Shown in pieces: positions 11,199-22,165 of a stretch of DNA of 64,000 nucleotides. This DNA is from Schistosoma haematobium. Lineage: Eukaryota > Platyhelminthes > Trematoda > Strigeidida > Schistosomatidae. The notes beneath the pieces are model-generated. The model saw only the letters and a list, made by a program, of their open reading frames with translations. It was not told where the DNA came from and did no database searches. The stretch's first letter is position 1. Every line of letters starts with the position of its first letter. The position numbers and the translations under genes were made by a program. The stretch lies in the NCBI RefSeq assembly GCF_000699445.3, contig NC_067200.1:7872450-7936449 (forward strand), given 5' to 3'.

Positions 11199-11407
11199 GT
11201 GCCTGCATCTCACAGTTGATGTGCACTCTGGGACTCGAACCCAGAACCATTCGCTTCAAACGCCACCGCGTTATCCACTTAATTACTGAGTCCTGATAGC
11301 CACTTGTTTGTGTAATGGGGTAGCTGAGTGAATACCGTGGTGGCGTTTGAAGCGAACGGTGCTGGGTCCAAGTCTCAGAGGGAACATCAACTCTGAGATG
11401 CAGGTAC

Positions 11408-11452
11408 GTCCAGCTGACAAGTCCCAAATATGATGAAACGCGCATCCTGGAT
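11408..11452 (+). ncRNA. Smalpha-type hammerhead, inactivated (G8 to A)
   Basis: Helix I GUCCAG/CUGGAU is nearly intact (one wobble or mismatch at the end), but the core is CUGACAA, losing the general-base-region G8. Confidence 0.75.
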
Positions 11453-11654
11453 TCCACTGCTAATCACCATCCATCTTTGCTTATAATGCTTGTGAATTAA
11501 GGTAATATCGAAGCAATCCGCACAGCATGCACGTATGCCGATAGGAGACTGATCAATTGCAGTCTTAAATGTCAATGGGAGGATACAAGCAAAATAATAC
11601 CAAGTAAATTTACATAAATATTTCTACAAAAAACGATAAATTAATTTTATCACA

Positions 11655-11905
11655 AAGGGATTTTTTGGAAATTGTAGTAACTTAATAGTTCAATTCATGA
11701 GTTGATCGAAGCTAGACTATCATGGAAAACCTGGAAGTACTGGATGGCCGTTTCGTTCTAGCATGTGACTCCTCAACAGTGCGCGTCCACGATCTCGCCC
11801 CGTGAGATCTGAACCCAGATCCTCTCAGTCTCAAACGCGAACGCCTAACCTCATGGAAAACCTGGGAGCACTGAACGTCTGTTTCGTCCTCTCAACAAAT
11901 AAGCA
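11655..11905 (-). mobile_element. HHR-SINE-1, antisense, with duplicated hammerhead end
   Basis: An antisense tail-to-head copy, then a second antisense tail piece (ATGGAAAACCTGGGAGCACTG) fused after the head at about 11855. The hammerhead core is UUGAGGA (C3 to U). Confidence 0.75.
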
Positions 11906-12130
11906 GATTGCTTAAAGTTAGACATTAACACTGTTGGATGCTAGATCAGTGGTCTAAAGGTTAAGCATTCGCGAGCGAGACTGAGGGTCCTGGGTTCGAA
12001 TCCCTCAAGCAGGATCGTGGGTATGCAGTGTTGAGGAGTCCCATACTAAGATGAGCTGGTCATCCAGTGCTTACAGGTCTTCCATGGTGGTTTAGCCTTA
12101 ATAGACTTATGCATTCAACTATTAAATAAA
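11906..12130 (+). mobile_element. HHR-SINE-1, sense copy
   Basis: GACATTAACACTGTTGGATG, then head GGTCTAAAGGTTAAGCATTCGC with B box GGGTTCGAATCCC. The hammerhead is decayed (UUGAGGA, GATGAGCTGG). Confidence 0.8.
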
Positions 12131-12572
12131 TTGATTTGTAAATGGTTTATATCATCCAGTGTCTAATATACTTGAATTAATTTTGATCAGTCTGAATTTG
12201 GTGATGTCTATTCAAAAGGACACATTTTAATAAGGGTGAGCATTGAAAGAGGAATTGACGTTTTTAATAATGTGAAATTTATTAAATTCTTTTTCCGTTC
12301 CACAGCCTTAAGACCAATAAAACAAAGTGGATTTGTAAAGTTCTTTCAATAAATACTGTAGTTATTTGAATATGATAACTAATTGTTACTCTAGTCATGT
12401 TATATCGTATGTCTATCTCGACACAGCTATCGGATAATCTACTGAGGGGGATAAGTTTTAAATACTTAAAATATACTTTTCTTATAAAATTAAAAGGCCG
12501 TGTGTTATTCCACAGAGATAGTCTACTATCGATGTATTTTCGTTTGACACTTACTGCTACCTACTTATACTT
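12131..12572. other. Non-coding, unassigned
   Basis: No recognised repeat. The short + strand frame at 12397-12639 is antisense to the transposase remnant next door and looks like a shadow. Confidence 0.5.
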
Positions 12573-12800
12573 TCATTTTAAGTGTTGTTTCTGGATTCTT
12601 AATATAGACTTTTTGATATTCAGTCTGCTTAAGCTCTGATCTTTTTTCAGTTTATCAGAGAATTTCCTTATACTTGGATTAGCGGCACCAATAAGTTGGC
12701 TAAATCTTCTATGCCAACCCTCCACCGCATTGTTCGTTTTAGGAAATTCTTTCACAATAAAGGGTAAATTAAACATATTTCACACCGTAAAATATGTTAT
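12573..12800 (-). pseudogene. FLYWCH/MULE-type transposase C-terminal remnant
   Basis: The minus strand encodes KTNNAVEGWHRRFSQLIG, then NPSIRKFSDKLKKDQSL. The NNxVEGWH motif followed by a (H/N)Pxixkf..lkkeQ block is typical of the C-terminal end of FLYWCH-associated, Mutator-like transposases. Just upstream, a TGA sits where that family has TGG (VxNMF), so the frame is broken; the upstream transposase core is absent. The family assignment comes from motif recall only. It could be a diverged domesticated exon, but I see no flanking splice sites. Confidence 0.5.
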
Positions 12801-13064
12801 TACCTCTTTCAATGCTGACCTTTTTTAATATGAACTTGATAGTCGCTCTTATTATTGTTAGCATCTATTATTGTGAGCCATTTTTAACCACTCCTTTTTT
12901 CACTTGCACTTTTAACAGTCTCCTTTTTACTCATACCCTTACTAGTATAAATCATAACACAACAGGCTATTGAAACGAATGCTACTCTCTTCTAGTCCCA
13001 ATGTGAATCTCGACATTAAACTAACAAATCTAAAACAGTACTAAACTTTTTTCATAGATTTCTT

Positions 13065-13210
13065 TTTGGATGGGGTTTTGTTATCTGAGGTAAGTGGTTT
13101 GGTAGTAGAGCTTTCATTTCTCTTCTGAACGACACCATCAGCATAAACAGCAAGTAGAAGTGAATTGTTCGAACACTTTAACCACCTTAGCTACAAATCT
13201 TCTTCACAAT
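13065..13210 (-). mobile_element. FB foldback element, single-arm fragment
   Basis: GGTTTTGTTATCTGAGG, TTCTGAACGACACCATCAGC and GTTCGAACAC match the left arm at 46.1 kb. The right arm is deleted except for its end (GCTACAAATCTTCTTCAC). Confidence 0.65.
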
Positions 13211-13269
13211 TCCTAAATTTCATAACTGGACATAAATTTTTCTACTCTCTTAATTTGCTACTCTTAATA

Positions 13270-13926
13270 ATTAGTCAACCCAATCACACTTGATGGCGAA
13301 ACTCTGGGAGATGTAGAATCCTTCACATACCTGGGAAGTATCATCGATGAAGAACGAAGATCAGATGCAGATGTAAAGGTGAGGATTAGCAAAGCAAGGA
13401 CAGCATTCTTACAATTGAAGAACATATGAGACTCAAAACAACTTTCAACCAATATCACAGTCACAATCTTCAATACAAACGTCAAGACAGTTCTACTGAA
13501 CGGAGCTGAAACTTGCAGAACTATTACAACCATCATCAAGAATGTACAAGTATTTATAAATAGCTGTCTACTCAAGATACTCAATATCCATTGGCAGGAT
13601 ACCATCAGCAACAGCCTACTGTTGGAGAGAACAAGCCAGCTGAAGATGAAATTAGGAAAAGTTGTTGGAAGTGGATAGGACATACAATATGGAAATCATC
13701 AAACTGCAACGCGAGGCAATCCCTAACTTGGAATCCTGAAGGGAAGCGGAAAAGAGGAAAGCCAAAGAACACATTACGTCGGGAAATAGAAGCATATATG
13801 AAAAAGATGAATAAGAACTGGAAAGGGCTGGAAAGGATTGTCCAGTGCAAGGTTGGATGTAGTGTGTTGGTGGGCGTCATATGCTCCTCCACGAGGAGTA
13901 ACCGGCGTAAGTAAGGAAGTAAGTAA
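13270..13926 (+). mobile_element. RTE-type LINE, 3' fragment
   Basis: Starts at the thumb region (TNPITLDGETLGDVESFTYLGSIIDE), continues through KARTAFLQLKN and the WKWIGH block to [14 protein letters not shown] and a GTAA tail. It is frameshifted around 13430. From 13430 on it shares many substitutions with the copy at 38.99-39.49 kb. Confidence 0.85.
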
Positions 13927-15094
13927 TAATGGATAGATAATGTGTAATACAAACTCCTATAGTTTTCTCTCCAAATTTCTTTTAATACTTTATTCAGTAA
14001 TTCAGTGATAACTAACAAACAAGTAAACATACAAAACACCTTTCCTATTATTGTCCCATTCAAGTTATTCATCAAAATAACAAATCTAGAACACTTAGAG
14101 GAAACAAGAAAGAAATGCAATCTTTACCCAAAATATCTTTGTTAAATTTATATCATTAGACAGTAGAGATTGTTACTAGTCCTTTATGTTTTTTTTCCTG
14201 TCTATTTCTCAAGAATCAATGAACTGAACAAAATTAAAATATAAGTGTCATTTATTTCCTATTAAAATTCATTTAGTTAAGCGAGAAAAAATTTATATAG
14301 AGAGAGGAAGAGGAAAACAAAGTGGAAGAGAATGATAAGTGAAAACTCCAACTGAGTAACATCATTCCTTTTCACCACCACCACCACCACGTACATGTAA
14401 CAGAAAGAAATCTTTAAAAAAACTTATCAGAAACCATAGTAACTAAGATAAAGTGAAAATGATCAGTGTTATTGATTTGTTTGTTAAAGTGTTCATTGTG
14501 TTCATAAAAATAAAATTGGTCAGATTCTTGTTTTTTTTTCATTTCAAAAGTTGTTTTCAATGTGATCATTATCATGAAAAATCTTTAAATTCAATGAAGA
14601 GATCATCTTGTAGATAATGATAACTATTTAGAAGAACAGAAGTGTGTATGAGTGTGTTAGAGTTTTTTTAGAAACCAAAGAAAAAAAAATACACAGTCAT
14701 ATATACATATCGGCGGTTGACAACAGAGAATTATGGGGATGTGGCTATTATTTTTTTTCTTATTTTTGATGATCAATCTTAATGGTAAAGATTTACTGTG
14801 CTAAATTGTGTTCCTGTTTTTGTTTTAAACTTCATGATGACATTATTTCCCTTTTTCATTATTCAAATTTTTAATGCTTCATTACAGATTCACGGTCATC
14901 GATAATTCGATTGTTGTCATAGAAGAAGTTTGAAAGAATGCTAAATAAGGCCTGTTATTTTAAGTCATATTTATAGGTGATGATTAAATGATCAATATAC
15001 ATGTGAATATTGTAACTAACAGTTTAAAATATTGAATGATCTTGGATAGGATCAGTTTGGAATCAGTCAAATGCATTCACTTTTTTTAAAGGTT
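13927..15094. other. AT-rich non-coding DNA
   Basis: Long stretch with A/T runs and a CCACCACCACCACCAC run at 14377-14391. No exon or repeat recognised. Confidence 0.55.
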
Positions 15095-15445
15095 ATATCC
15101 CGATAAGAATAGTGAATGGTAACTTTTGGGATCAATTTATGGACCAATACTATGAGATATCCCCTGTCTATCAATTACTATCCCCTACATTCATAGCTAC
15201 ATTTGGCTAAATCTTGTACAAATGTTGGCTCCTATTTTGTCTGTTTGGTCTGTATATAAACTTAGTATGTTTAAATTAAATGATTCATATTACAGATGCT
15301 GAGATTGGTGTTCTGGACTTAACAGACTGGGCTAGGCGGTAAGCAGGACCGATAAGGACTCTAGACTGCTCGTATGGGTCCGATCGACAATTCACTGTCC
15401 TCTAGTTGACGGCATCATTACGTTATACATTAACAGGGCACACAG
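15095..15445 (-). repeat. LTR-like repeat C, antisense
   Basis: Reverse complement of the repeats at 37135, 50285 and 58215. Shared blocks include the TCTAGAGTCCTTATTGGTCC-like core, GTTCTGGAC and TATATAAACTTAGTATG. Confidence 0.6.
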
Positions 15446-15654
15446 GACACACGCTATAACATTTATCAATGACACTACTAATCCTGACATACATACACTA
15501 TTTTGTTCTATGTTGCTGATAACTGATTTTTTCAAAGATTATTTTTAGAACATGGATTTAGGTTAGTTTATGTCTTCAAACTTGACTAGATATGCTTTGG
15601 AATGAATGGGGTTGAAACATTTTTTGTTAGCTTACGGAATTCTGACCAGTGGAA

Positions 15655-15965
15655 ATAGGTTGTACTGTTAATTACTATATTAAACACACACGCTTGATTC
15701 TCTGCTGAGCGTCATTTAGTTCCTCTTATCTCTCTCCTATTCGCTTCTTTCGCTTCATCTCCCCGATTATCTTTGCAGATCAACGATTGTACGAAACAAA
15801 CGTATTCAAAATGTCATTCTCGTATTTGACTTATATAATTCCGTTATTCACTGACACAAGTTAAGTCGATAATTATATGTAAGGATTGACGGCATGTATA
15901 TTTCAATAACAATCATTCATACGATCCAAATAGAGTTAGATATAAGGCTACTAAAAGGTCAATAC
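15655..15965 (+). repeat. LTR-like repeat A, 3' half
   Basis: From ACGCTTGATTCTC through GATTATCTTTGCAGATCAACG and CTCGTATTTGACTTATATAA to GATATAAGGCTACTAAAAGG. Confidence 0.6.
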
Positions 15966-16082
15966 GCTGAGTGAACAATTTGAATAGAAAAACTAATGAT
16001 TACGGCGGGTTTGACTATCGTTTAGGATTATGTATAGTTTGAGAATTAGACATATCAATAAGTGAAATAATAAGTAAGGTCT

Positions 16083-16195
16083 TCTGAACTATGAAAGCTC
16101 CACGACCAAACCATCCAGCTCAGAGAACAAAACTCTATCATGATCATCCACCTGAGCTACAAGTCTTCTCTACCATATCAAAAAGTGAGGTTTTT
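16083..16195 (+). mobile_element. FB foldback element, right-arm fragment
   Basis: GAAAGCTCCACGACCAAACC, then CAGCTCAGAGAACAAAACTC, as in the right arm at 46.3 kb. Confidence 0.7.
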
Positions 16196-16496
16196 TACAG
16201 TAAAAATTACACTATTATCTTGCAGACATTTTCACCATTCTAGAGGACTTGTTGATGTGCAAGACTAGATATTGATAATTCTTTGTTAGTATCTATGGAT
16301 TCTCAGAAAAGTCTACTAATATAACCAATTTTTAAAATATGTATAGATTGTTTTATCTGGTATTCATTATCTAAATTGAACTGAATCTAAATGTGAACTT
16401 TGTTACTAGAAGGTAGGTACATCAAATTAACGAATACTAAAAAAAAGAATCGAACAATCTTGATCAATTCCAATTGTACTCTAAGAATATCTTAAT
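16196..16496. other. AT-rich non-coding DNA
   Basis: Nothing recognisable. Confidence 0.5.
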
Positions 16497-16506
16497 GATT
16501 ATAAAT

Positions 16507-16879
16507 TCAACTTTTAGACAAATGTCACTGATTGAAATCATGAATCAATTGAGGCTAGACCACAATGAAAAACCTGGAAGCAGTGGACGACCGTTTCTTC
16601 CTAGTATGGGACTCCTCAGCACTGCGCATCCACGATCACGCATCCCACGGGATTCGAACCCAGGAGCTGTCAGTCTTGTACCAAGCGCTTAAGTGACTAG
16701 ACCACTGAGTCGGCATCCAACGGTGTTAATGTGTAACCTCAACCAATCCACGAAGTTGCGCACTGCATACTAGGACGAAACGGTCGTCCAGTACTTCCAG
16801 ATTTTTCATGATGGTCTAGCTTCAATTGATTCATGATTTCAATCAGTGAAATGTCTAAAATCTCCACAAAATCCCTACT
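16507..16879. mobile_element. HHR-SINE-1 foldback insertion with 10-bp target duplication
   Basis: Antisense tail, hammerhead, head and 5' region (16507-16760) joined to a sense hammerhead/tail half (16760-16879). The flanks gattataaat (16497-16506) and gattgtaaat (16880-16889) differ at one base, so the whole foldback behaves as one insertion. Confidence 0.85.
16580..16625 (-). ncRNA. Hammerhead with compensatory helix I change
   Basis: Helix I is GCAGUG/CACUGC. The family consensus is GCACUG/CAGUGC, so the third pair has switched from C-G to G-C on both strands. The core CUGAGGA, GAAA and the GUC cleavage triplet are intact. Helix II has lost its closing G-C pair (GUCC/GGAA), the one defect I see. 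Confidence 0.75.
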
Positions 16880-16889
16880 GATTGTAAAT

Positions 16890-17367
16890 AAATAATTACC
16901 CAATACTTACTTATTTAATCAACAAAACACAACATTTTGTTGATATTCCTAATAAATTTGAAATTAGGGTAGCAACTAAATAATCCACTCTCATTGATTT
17001 TTTTTTTAATAAAAAAAATATTAACTCTGATTAGTGACGTCAATGTTAATCGAATTCCATGTTTGTTCAAAAAATAAAATCTTTAATTAAATTCATTCAC
17101 GTTAGAAACATTTACAACATAAACAAGAACATATGTGACAAGTATTCATATCTTAAAAAGAACAAGTGTAACAAACATGACCATTATTATTATTATTATT
17201 GTTCGTTTCATAAATACTACTATCTTTACAAATAGTAGTATGGCATTAGTAGTAATAATATTCATGTTAATTAATTATTATTACTTGTTGAATACTTCTG
17301 TTACAATTGATTTGACTAAATATTTCGCCTTGACATTAACCAATCCTACTCAGAAATTTAGAATAGT
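16890..17367. other. AT-rich non-coding DNA
   Basis: Includes a short (TTA)n run near 17185. The frame that runs into the microsatellite is not credible coding. Confidence 0.55.
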
Positions 17368-17425
17368 TGTATGTATGTATGTATGTATGTATGTATGTAT
17401 GTATGTATGTATGTATGTATGTATG

Positions 17426-17459
<34 letters not shown>

Positions 17460-17475
17460 TATATGTGTGTGTGTT
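17368..17475. repeat. (ATGT)n microsatellite
   Basis: About twenty-five GTAT units with two TATA interruptions, ending in GTGTGTGT. Confidence 0.97.
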
Positions 17476-18707
17476 TCCTTTTTTGGCGTCGTAACTAATT
17501 ACTAATTTGTTCTGTTTTCTTTTCGCTATTTTTCTTTTTGTCGTTAAAAAAATGGGATATAAACACACATACACACACACATTTCATGTATGTAGTATGT
17601 AATCATGTTAACAATATTACACATTGATTTATACTGAACAATTTGTTAACAAGTATATTAGATATGTTAGTTTAGTTCAGTTCAGTTATATATATCTGTG
17701 TAGATATTATGGAATCATGGATAATGTATTTACTTGGTAGATATATATATACATATATATATTCAGTCATGACTACAGTACATAGAATCTAGATGTTTTA
17801 TATATACGCCTAGATGTATATGTATGGGTATACACATAAACACACACACACACACACACGAAAGTCAATGTAACTTTTACAGAACTATTTTGTTTCTAAA
17901 ACAAACAAATTTCTTTTTGTTATTGTTCAATGAATGAGATCGATGTGTATATTGTTAAAACTTCAATGAAATCTTATAAAAAAACTATGAAGATATACAG
18001 ACTATTCACCATTTCTATATTAAACAAAAAGAAAAGAAGATAGAAATGGAAAATATGTAAAACAGTTGTTTTAAACTTGTCATTATTGATAAGCTACATC
18101 TCTCTCCCTATATCTATATATCTATATAATACTCATTTATGTATTCTATTTGAAGTTAGTAACAATCAATTCGATATACCAAAAAAAATTTTAAAAAAAT
18201 TGAAAAAAAAGTAAAAAAAAACAAAAAAAAAATGATCATCGTATACTTAACTTATGAGATAGATGTGAACTTTTGAATTTTTTTTGCTGTAAAATTTTAT
18301 TTTACCGATTATCAATTTTTTCAAATTGTCTTTCCCTGTTTTCTCTTTTTTGTTTTGTTTTCTTTTTTTGTTTTTAATACTATACTGTACTATCATAATA
18401 GTTCTAATTGTAACAGCTGACGTTTATTTGTTTGAAATGATTTCTTTGTTACTAACCCCCAACCTATTTGATTTGACAATGATTATGATTATTGTCATTA
18501 ATGATTGTTATTATTATTATTATTAGTCTTGGTAAATCACCCTTTTATTCTTGTTTTTTTTTTCTTTTCATCTAATGACTACTAACTATTTAATTGACTT
18601 ACATGATTAAAATTACTCTTATTTTCTTATTAGATATATCAAATATTGTTTTTTAGCCAGGTTTTTACTTCTTTGTTTTATAACTTCAAGTTTAAAATGA
18701 ACACAAC
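17476..18707. other. Low-complexity AT-rich DNA
   Basis: Contains (TA)n at 17741-17762, (CA)n at 17840-17860, A-rich runs at 18180-18235 and (TTA)n at 18500-18525. No gene. Confidence 0.6.
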
Positions 18708-18717
18708 AATAAATTTT

Positions 18718-19267
18718 CAGAAGAGGTTTGAGGAGATTTTAGGAATTTCACTGGTTGAAATCATGAGTCAATTGAAGCTAAACAAACATGGAAAACCTGG
18801 AAACACTGGACAGCTGTTTCATTGATCTAGCTTCAATTGACTCATGATTTCAATCTGTGTAATTTCTAAAATGTCCACAAAACCCCTTCTGATAATAATC
18901 ATCTGCTCACTAGTGACCGACTTCAAGAGATACTCCTGGAATTCTAGTGAGAAGCTGTTACTAGTGGAGTTCAACCAGGTCTGTTGTGAGATATCAACTC
19001 AATGAAGACAATGGTGTACGGTGGCGCAACTTCGTGGATTGGTTGAAGTTAGACATTAACACCGTTGGATGCCGGCCAGCTCACTGGTCTAGTTGGTTAA
19101 GCGCCTGAAGCGAGACCGATAGATCCTAAGTCCGAATCTCGCGGGATACGGGATCGTGGATGCGCATTGCTAAGGAGTCCCATAATGCGTCGAAACGGCC
19201 ATCCAGTGCTTGCAGGTTTTTCATGGTGGTCTAGCTTCAATTGACTCATGATCTCAATCAGTGAAAT
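18718..19267. mobile_element. HHR-SINE-1 composite: foldback hairpin plus full-length sense copy
   Basis: A palindromic unit at 18718-18896 has both ends carrying the SINE tail in opposite orientation and only part of the hammerhead. A near-complete sense SINE follows at 18897-19267. The 9-bp repeats aataaattt at 18708 and 19268 may be a target duplication around the composite; this is short and AT-rich, so tentative. The hammerhead core at 19170-19176 is CUAAGGA (G5 to A). Confidence 0.75.
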
Positions 19268-19276
19268 AATAAATTT

Positions 19277-19949
19277 GTTTATCTCCACCCCCTTTTATTA
19301 GTTCTCAATGATTATGGTATCTAAGATGGAGAGGTAAGGTGGTGGTGGTGGGAGGAATACGAGAATAAAGGGTAATAAGAGTGGTGATGATGATGATGCA
19401 AAAAATGGTGGAATTTTTAAAGGGATTATAAAGGTTATTATAGTGAATAATACTAGTAATAATACTTCTCTTCTAATGTTATAGCAATAACATTGAACTG
19501 CAGTCGACATGCTGAATGTTATTACATATTAAAATTTATAATTAATTTGTAAATTAAAAGGTTATTAAAAATTGTCTGAATATCTACACATGGTATTAAT
19601 TTCTGTATATCGTCGATGTGGATGAACAAATCTTGACTAAACAGCCATAAACATACGTAACTACCTACCTACCCATCTACCTACCAACATACATACCCAT
19701 ATACATACATATATCAACAAGCATATGCGTATATTCATTATACAAAATACACATATTATTTTTATGAACTGGTGGTGATCAGTGCATTAGTTATACTGTA
19801 TATACCTACCTAACTACTTACCTATATCTCTATGTATACACAAATAATGCATGAAATTTATTCTGATAAAACTAATCTCTAATACAATTGATAATGATAA
19901 AAGCGGACGTTTATTGTATCCAGGTTTTCAATGATGATCTAACTAATAA
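19277..19949. other. Non-coding, low-complexity
   Basis: GGTGGTGG and GATGATGATG runs at 19335-19398, and a TACCTACC-type repeat at 19660-19700. A stray AGGTTTTCAATGATG SINE scrap sits near 19922. Confidence 0.5.
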
Positions 19950-20260
19950 TAATGTACGCAGTAGTAACTTCTAGATGCAATTCCTGGAATTCTATCGAGA
20001 AATTATGATTAGTGAAGTTTATTCCTTATCCGTTTTTTATGACAGTTATCCGCCACAAGTAATGAAAGTTAGTTGCATAATATTTTGGATATCATTTGAT
20101 CCTGATGCAATAGTCTAAAGGTTAGGCGTCTACATGCGACACTGAAGTTCCTGAGTTCAATTACTGGATATAGGCTAGTAGATACACACTCCTAAGCTGT
20201 CTCATACTAGTGGAACTCAACCATCCAATATTTCCAGGTTTTTAATAGCAATCTAACTAA
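19950..20260 (+). mobile_element. HHR-SINE-1, old degenerate copy
   Basis: The 5' region (CTGGAATTCTATCGAGAA), A-box relic AGTCTAAAGGTTAGGCG and tail TCCAGGTTTTTAATAG can be followed. The hammerhead is destroyed. Confidence 0.6.
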
Positions 20261-20589
20261 AACCATTTTGTCATTTAAAACCTATGAATTCTCCAAGTAA
20301 TTTCAGATGCCGATAAAATGAAGGGGAATAAATAAACTTTTAAAGTTTACACAGAATATTATTACAAATTGATTAAATCCATGATTATACTCTTCAGAGA
20401 TTGGAGTACCATAACACTGCTGATTAATTACTAACCAACTGATTAGTGTTTGAATATGACTAGTGAATTATTCAGCATATAAAGCTTAGACGACCTCTTG
20501 TTAACAACATGCATACAAAGTGATATCTGCAGTTATGATATTAAAGAAAAATTAAAGTTCATTTCAGTTTACTAACAAGATAATCCATA

Positions 20590-20720
20590 TTTGGTGTAAG
20601 GTGTTTGTAGAGATTTTTACAGGTTACGTTATGAATTGATCATAGTTAGACAACTATTAAAGACTAAAAATCACTGAATAGCGGATTCATCCTAGGATGA
20701 GACTCTACATTAATGCCTAA
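20590..20720 (-). mobile_element. HHR-SINE-1, old degenerate 3' fragment
   Basis: GTTTGTAGAGATTTTTACAGG, then GATTCATCCTAGGATGAGACT, an antisense relic of tail and hammerhead. Confidence 0.5.
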
Positions 20721-21394
20721 CTATGATCCTACTAAGCGGGAGACTATTATACAGAAATGGTATTAAAAGATGATTGTACATTATTGTAAATTGTCTGAGA
20801 TTTTCCTTATGGACCACTAGATGGAAGCTTAAAGATTTAAAGATCTAGAGCTAACTATAAAATGTGAAATTCTTGAATTAGATTCTAGGTTGACATGTCG
20901 ATAAGTACGTCAAAAGATCTAAACTATTATGTTACATAATATCTAATGTTTCTGCGTTTTCAATAGTTGTCTAATTAAAATCAGTTCATGATGTAAACTA
21001 TTACATGGTTACCAATAGTTTAGGAACAAGCCTATTGGGATTAGTTCTATTGCATTATTATCATTATTATTATTAGCTAATTTTAATTACTCATGAGATT
21101 ATCAAAAAACAAACAAACCGTTTGTTTACAAAATGTACCCCAAGGCATGGGATTATCTTGTCTAGTTAACTTCAAAAAGAAAAAAAATTCAACAGGATTC
21201 AATTCGAATTATTAATATAAAAGAGAAATGCGAAACTAGTGAAATAATCATTGCACATGTCCAGATAACTACATTCCAATTGTCTATTTAAACATCTGTT
21301 TATATGAAAGTAAGAAGAAACATTTAAATATATATGTAAATATAAAGTAACCATGGTAATAGAATGTATTATATTGTAAGCAGTTAATGTATTG
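20721..21394. other. AT-rich non-coding DNA
   Basis: Possible further SINE dust around 20925-20985. Nothing firm. Confidence 0.5.
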
Positions 21395-21490
21395 ATAAAC
21401 TCCGCCTGGAGTCCTTTCGGGGGCTACTGCCAGTCCTAATCCCGGATAAAGGAGGAGAGTTGGGCATGGGGTTAGCGACCCCATCCCATA
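21395..21490. repeat. Short repeat shared with 8253-8335
   Basis: CTAATCCCGGATAAAGGAGG, then TTGGGCATGGGGTTAGCG. This copy extends further left (CCTTTCGGGGGCTACTGCC) than the one at 8.3 kb. The parent element is unknown. Confidence 0.5.
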
Positions 21491-21699
21491 GAGAACTAAC
21501 TCGCTAAAAAACGCTAAACAGAAAAAATTATTGAAATAATGTGTTGATTATTACAAGGATGATATATAGTTTTTACTGAATAAATATGATAAATATCAAA
21601 TCTGGGCTAATGAAGTTATAGTTTTATTACTTTGTTAAGAAGGGGAAAGTTATTTAATTATACGGAGTATATAATTGTGATTTAGATGGTGGTTGCAGG

Positions 21700-21765
21700 T
21701 TGTCGACAGGAAACCCTGAACCCGGGTTTCGTGCTACTTGGCACTCGTCAGCAAGCTGTACCTGT
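21700..21765 (-). ncRNA. HHR-SINE-3 hammerhead-like motif
   Basis: The minus strand has CUGACGA (+ strand 21745-21751), helix II GUGC/GCAC with loop CAAGUA, and GAAA. After it come ACCC and GGGU, which can form helix III with a GGGUUCA loop. Distal helix I CAGGU/ACCUG pairs, but the bases next to the core (CUUG) find no partner, so the fold is not canonical. Confidence 0.55.
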
Positions 21766-22098
21766 AATCTTGAGGGAACTGGTGCTCCCTGTCGGATTCG
21801 ATCTCATGCCACACAGCTTCACAGTCAGAGATGTTACCACTGAGTTATCCAAGCCGCGACCGACCTCCTGTAGGACTGAGATGTGATCACAATTGATTGA
21901 TCACTGGGTGGTGATCAATGTCATACGTGTCTAGTCCTCATTAGTGCAGATCGAATGCTATCGACCATGTTGCAATGTGGCCACCAGTCTAGGTGACTCA
22001 ACACTGCGGCTCGGATAGCTCAATGGTAACATCTCTGGTTGTGAAGCTGTGTGGCATGAGATCGAATCCGACAGCGAGCACCAGTTCCCTCAAGATTA

Positions 22099-22165
22099 CA
22101 GGTACACGTTGCTGACGAGTGCCAAGTAGCACGAAACCCAAGTCCAGGATTTCCTGCCGACTACC
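22099..22165 (+). ncRNA. HHR-SINE-3 hammerhead-like motif
   Basis: CUGACGA at 22112-22118, helix II GUGCCAAGUAGCAC at 22119-22132 and GAAA at 22133-22136. Helix III is weaker than in the antisense partner (CCCAAGUCCAGGAUUU). Confidence 0.5.

Larger units (their letters stand above)
11122..11609. mobile_element. Smalpha-like inverted pair inserted as one unit
   Basis: Antisense hammerhead and head at 11122-11292, then a full sense copy at 11293-11609: head GTAGCTGAGTGAATACC, B box GGGTCCAAGTCTC, hammerhead, and the tail with CCATCTTTGCTTATAA, GCAATCCGCACAG and CTGATCAATTGCAG. Flanks ttacaaaaatatt (11109-11121) and ttacataaatatt (11610-11622) match at 12 of 13 positions, consistent with one target-site duplication around both halves. 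Confidence 0.85.

Noticed and set aside
13605..14120. 171-codon minus-strand frame, and similar long antisense frames over LINE copies
   Set aside because: Shadow of the RTE ORF on the other strand; the same antisense peptides appear at every LINE copy.
17135..17494. 119-codon frame on the + strand
   Set aside because: Its second half is only the (ATGT)n microsatellite translated as a Cys-Met-Tyr-Val repeat; the opposite strand gives a similar artefact.
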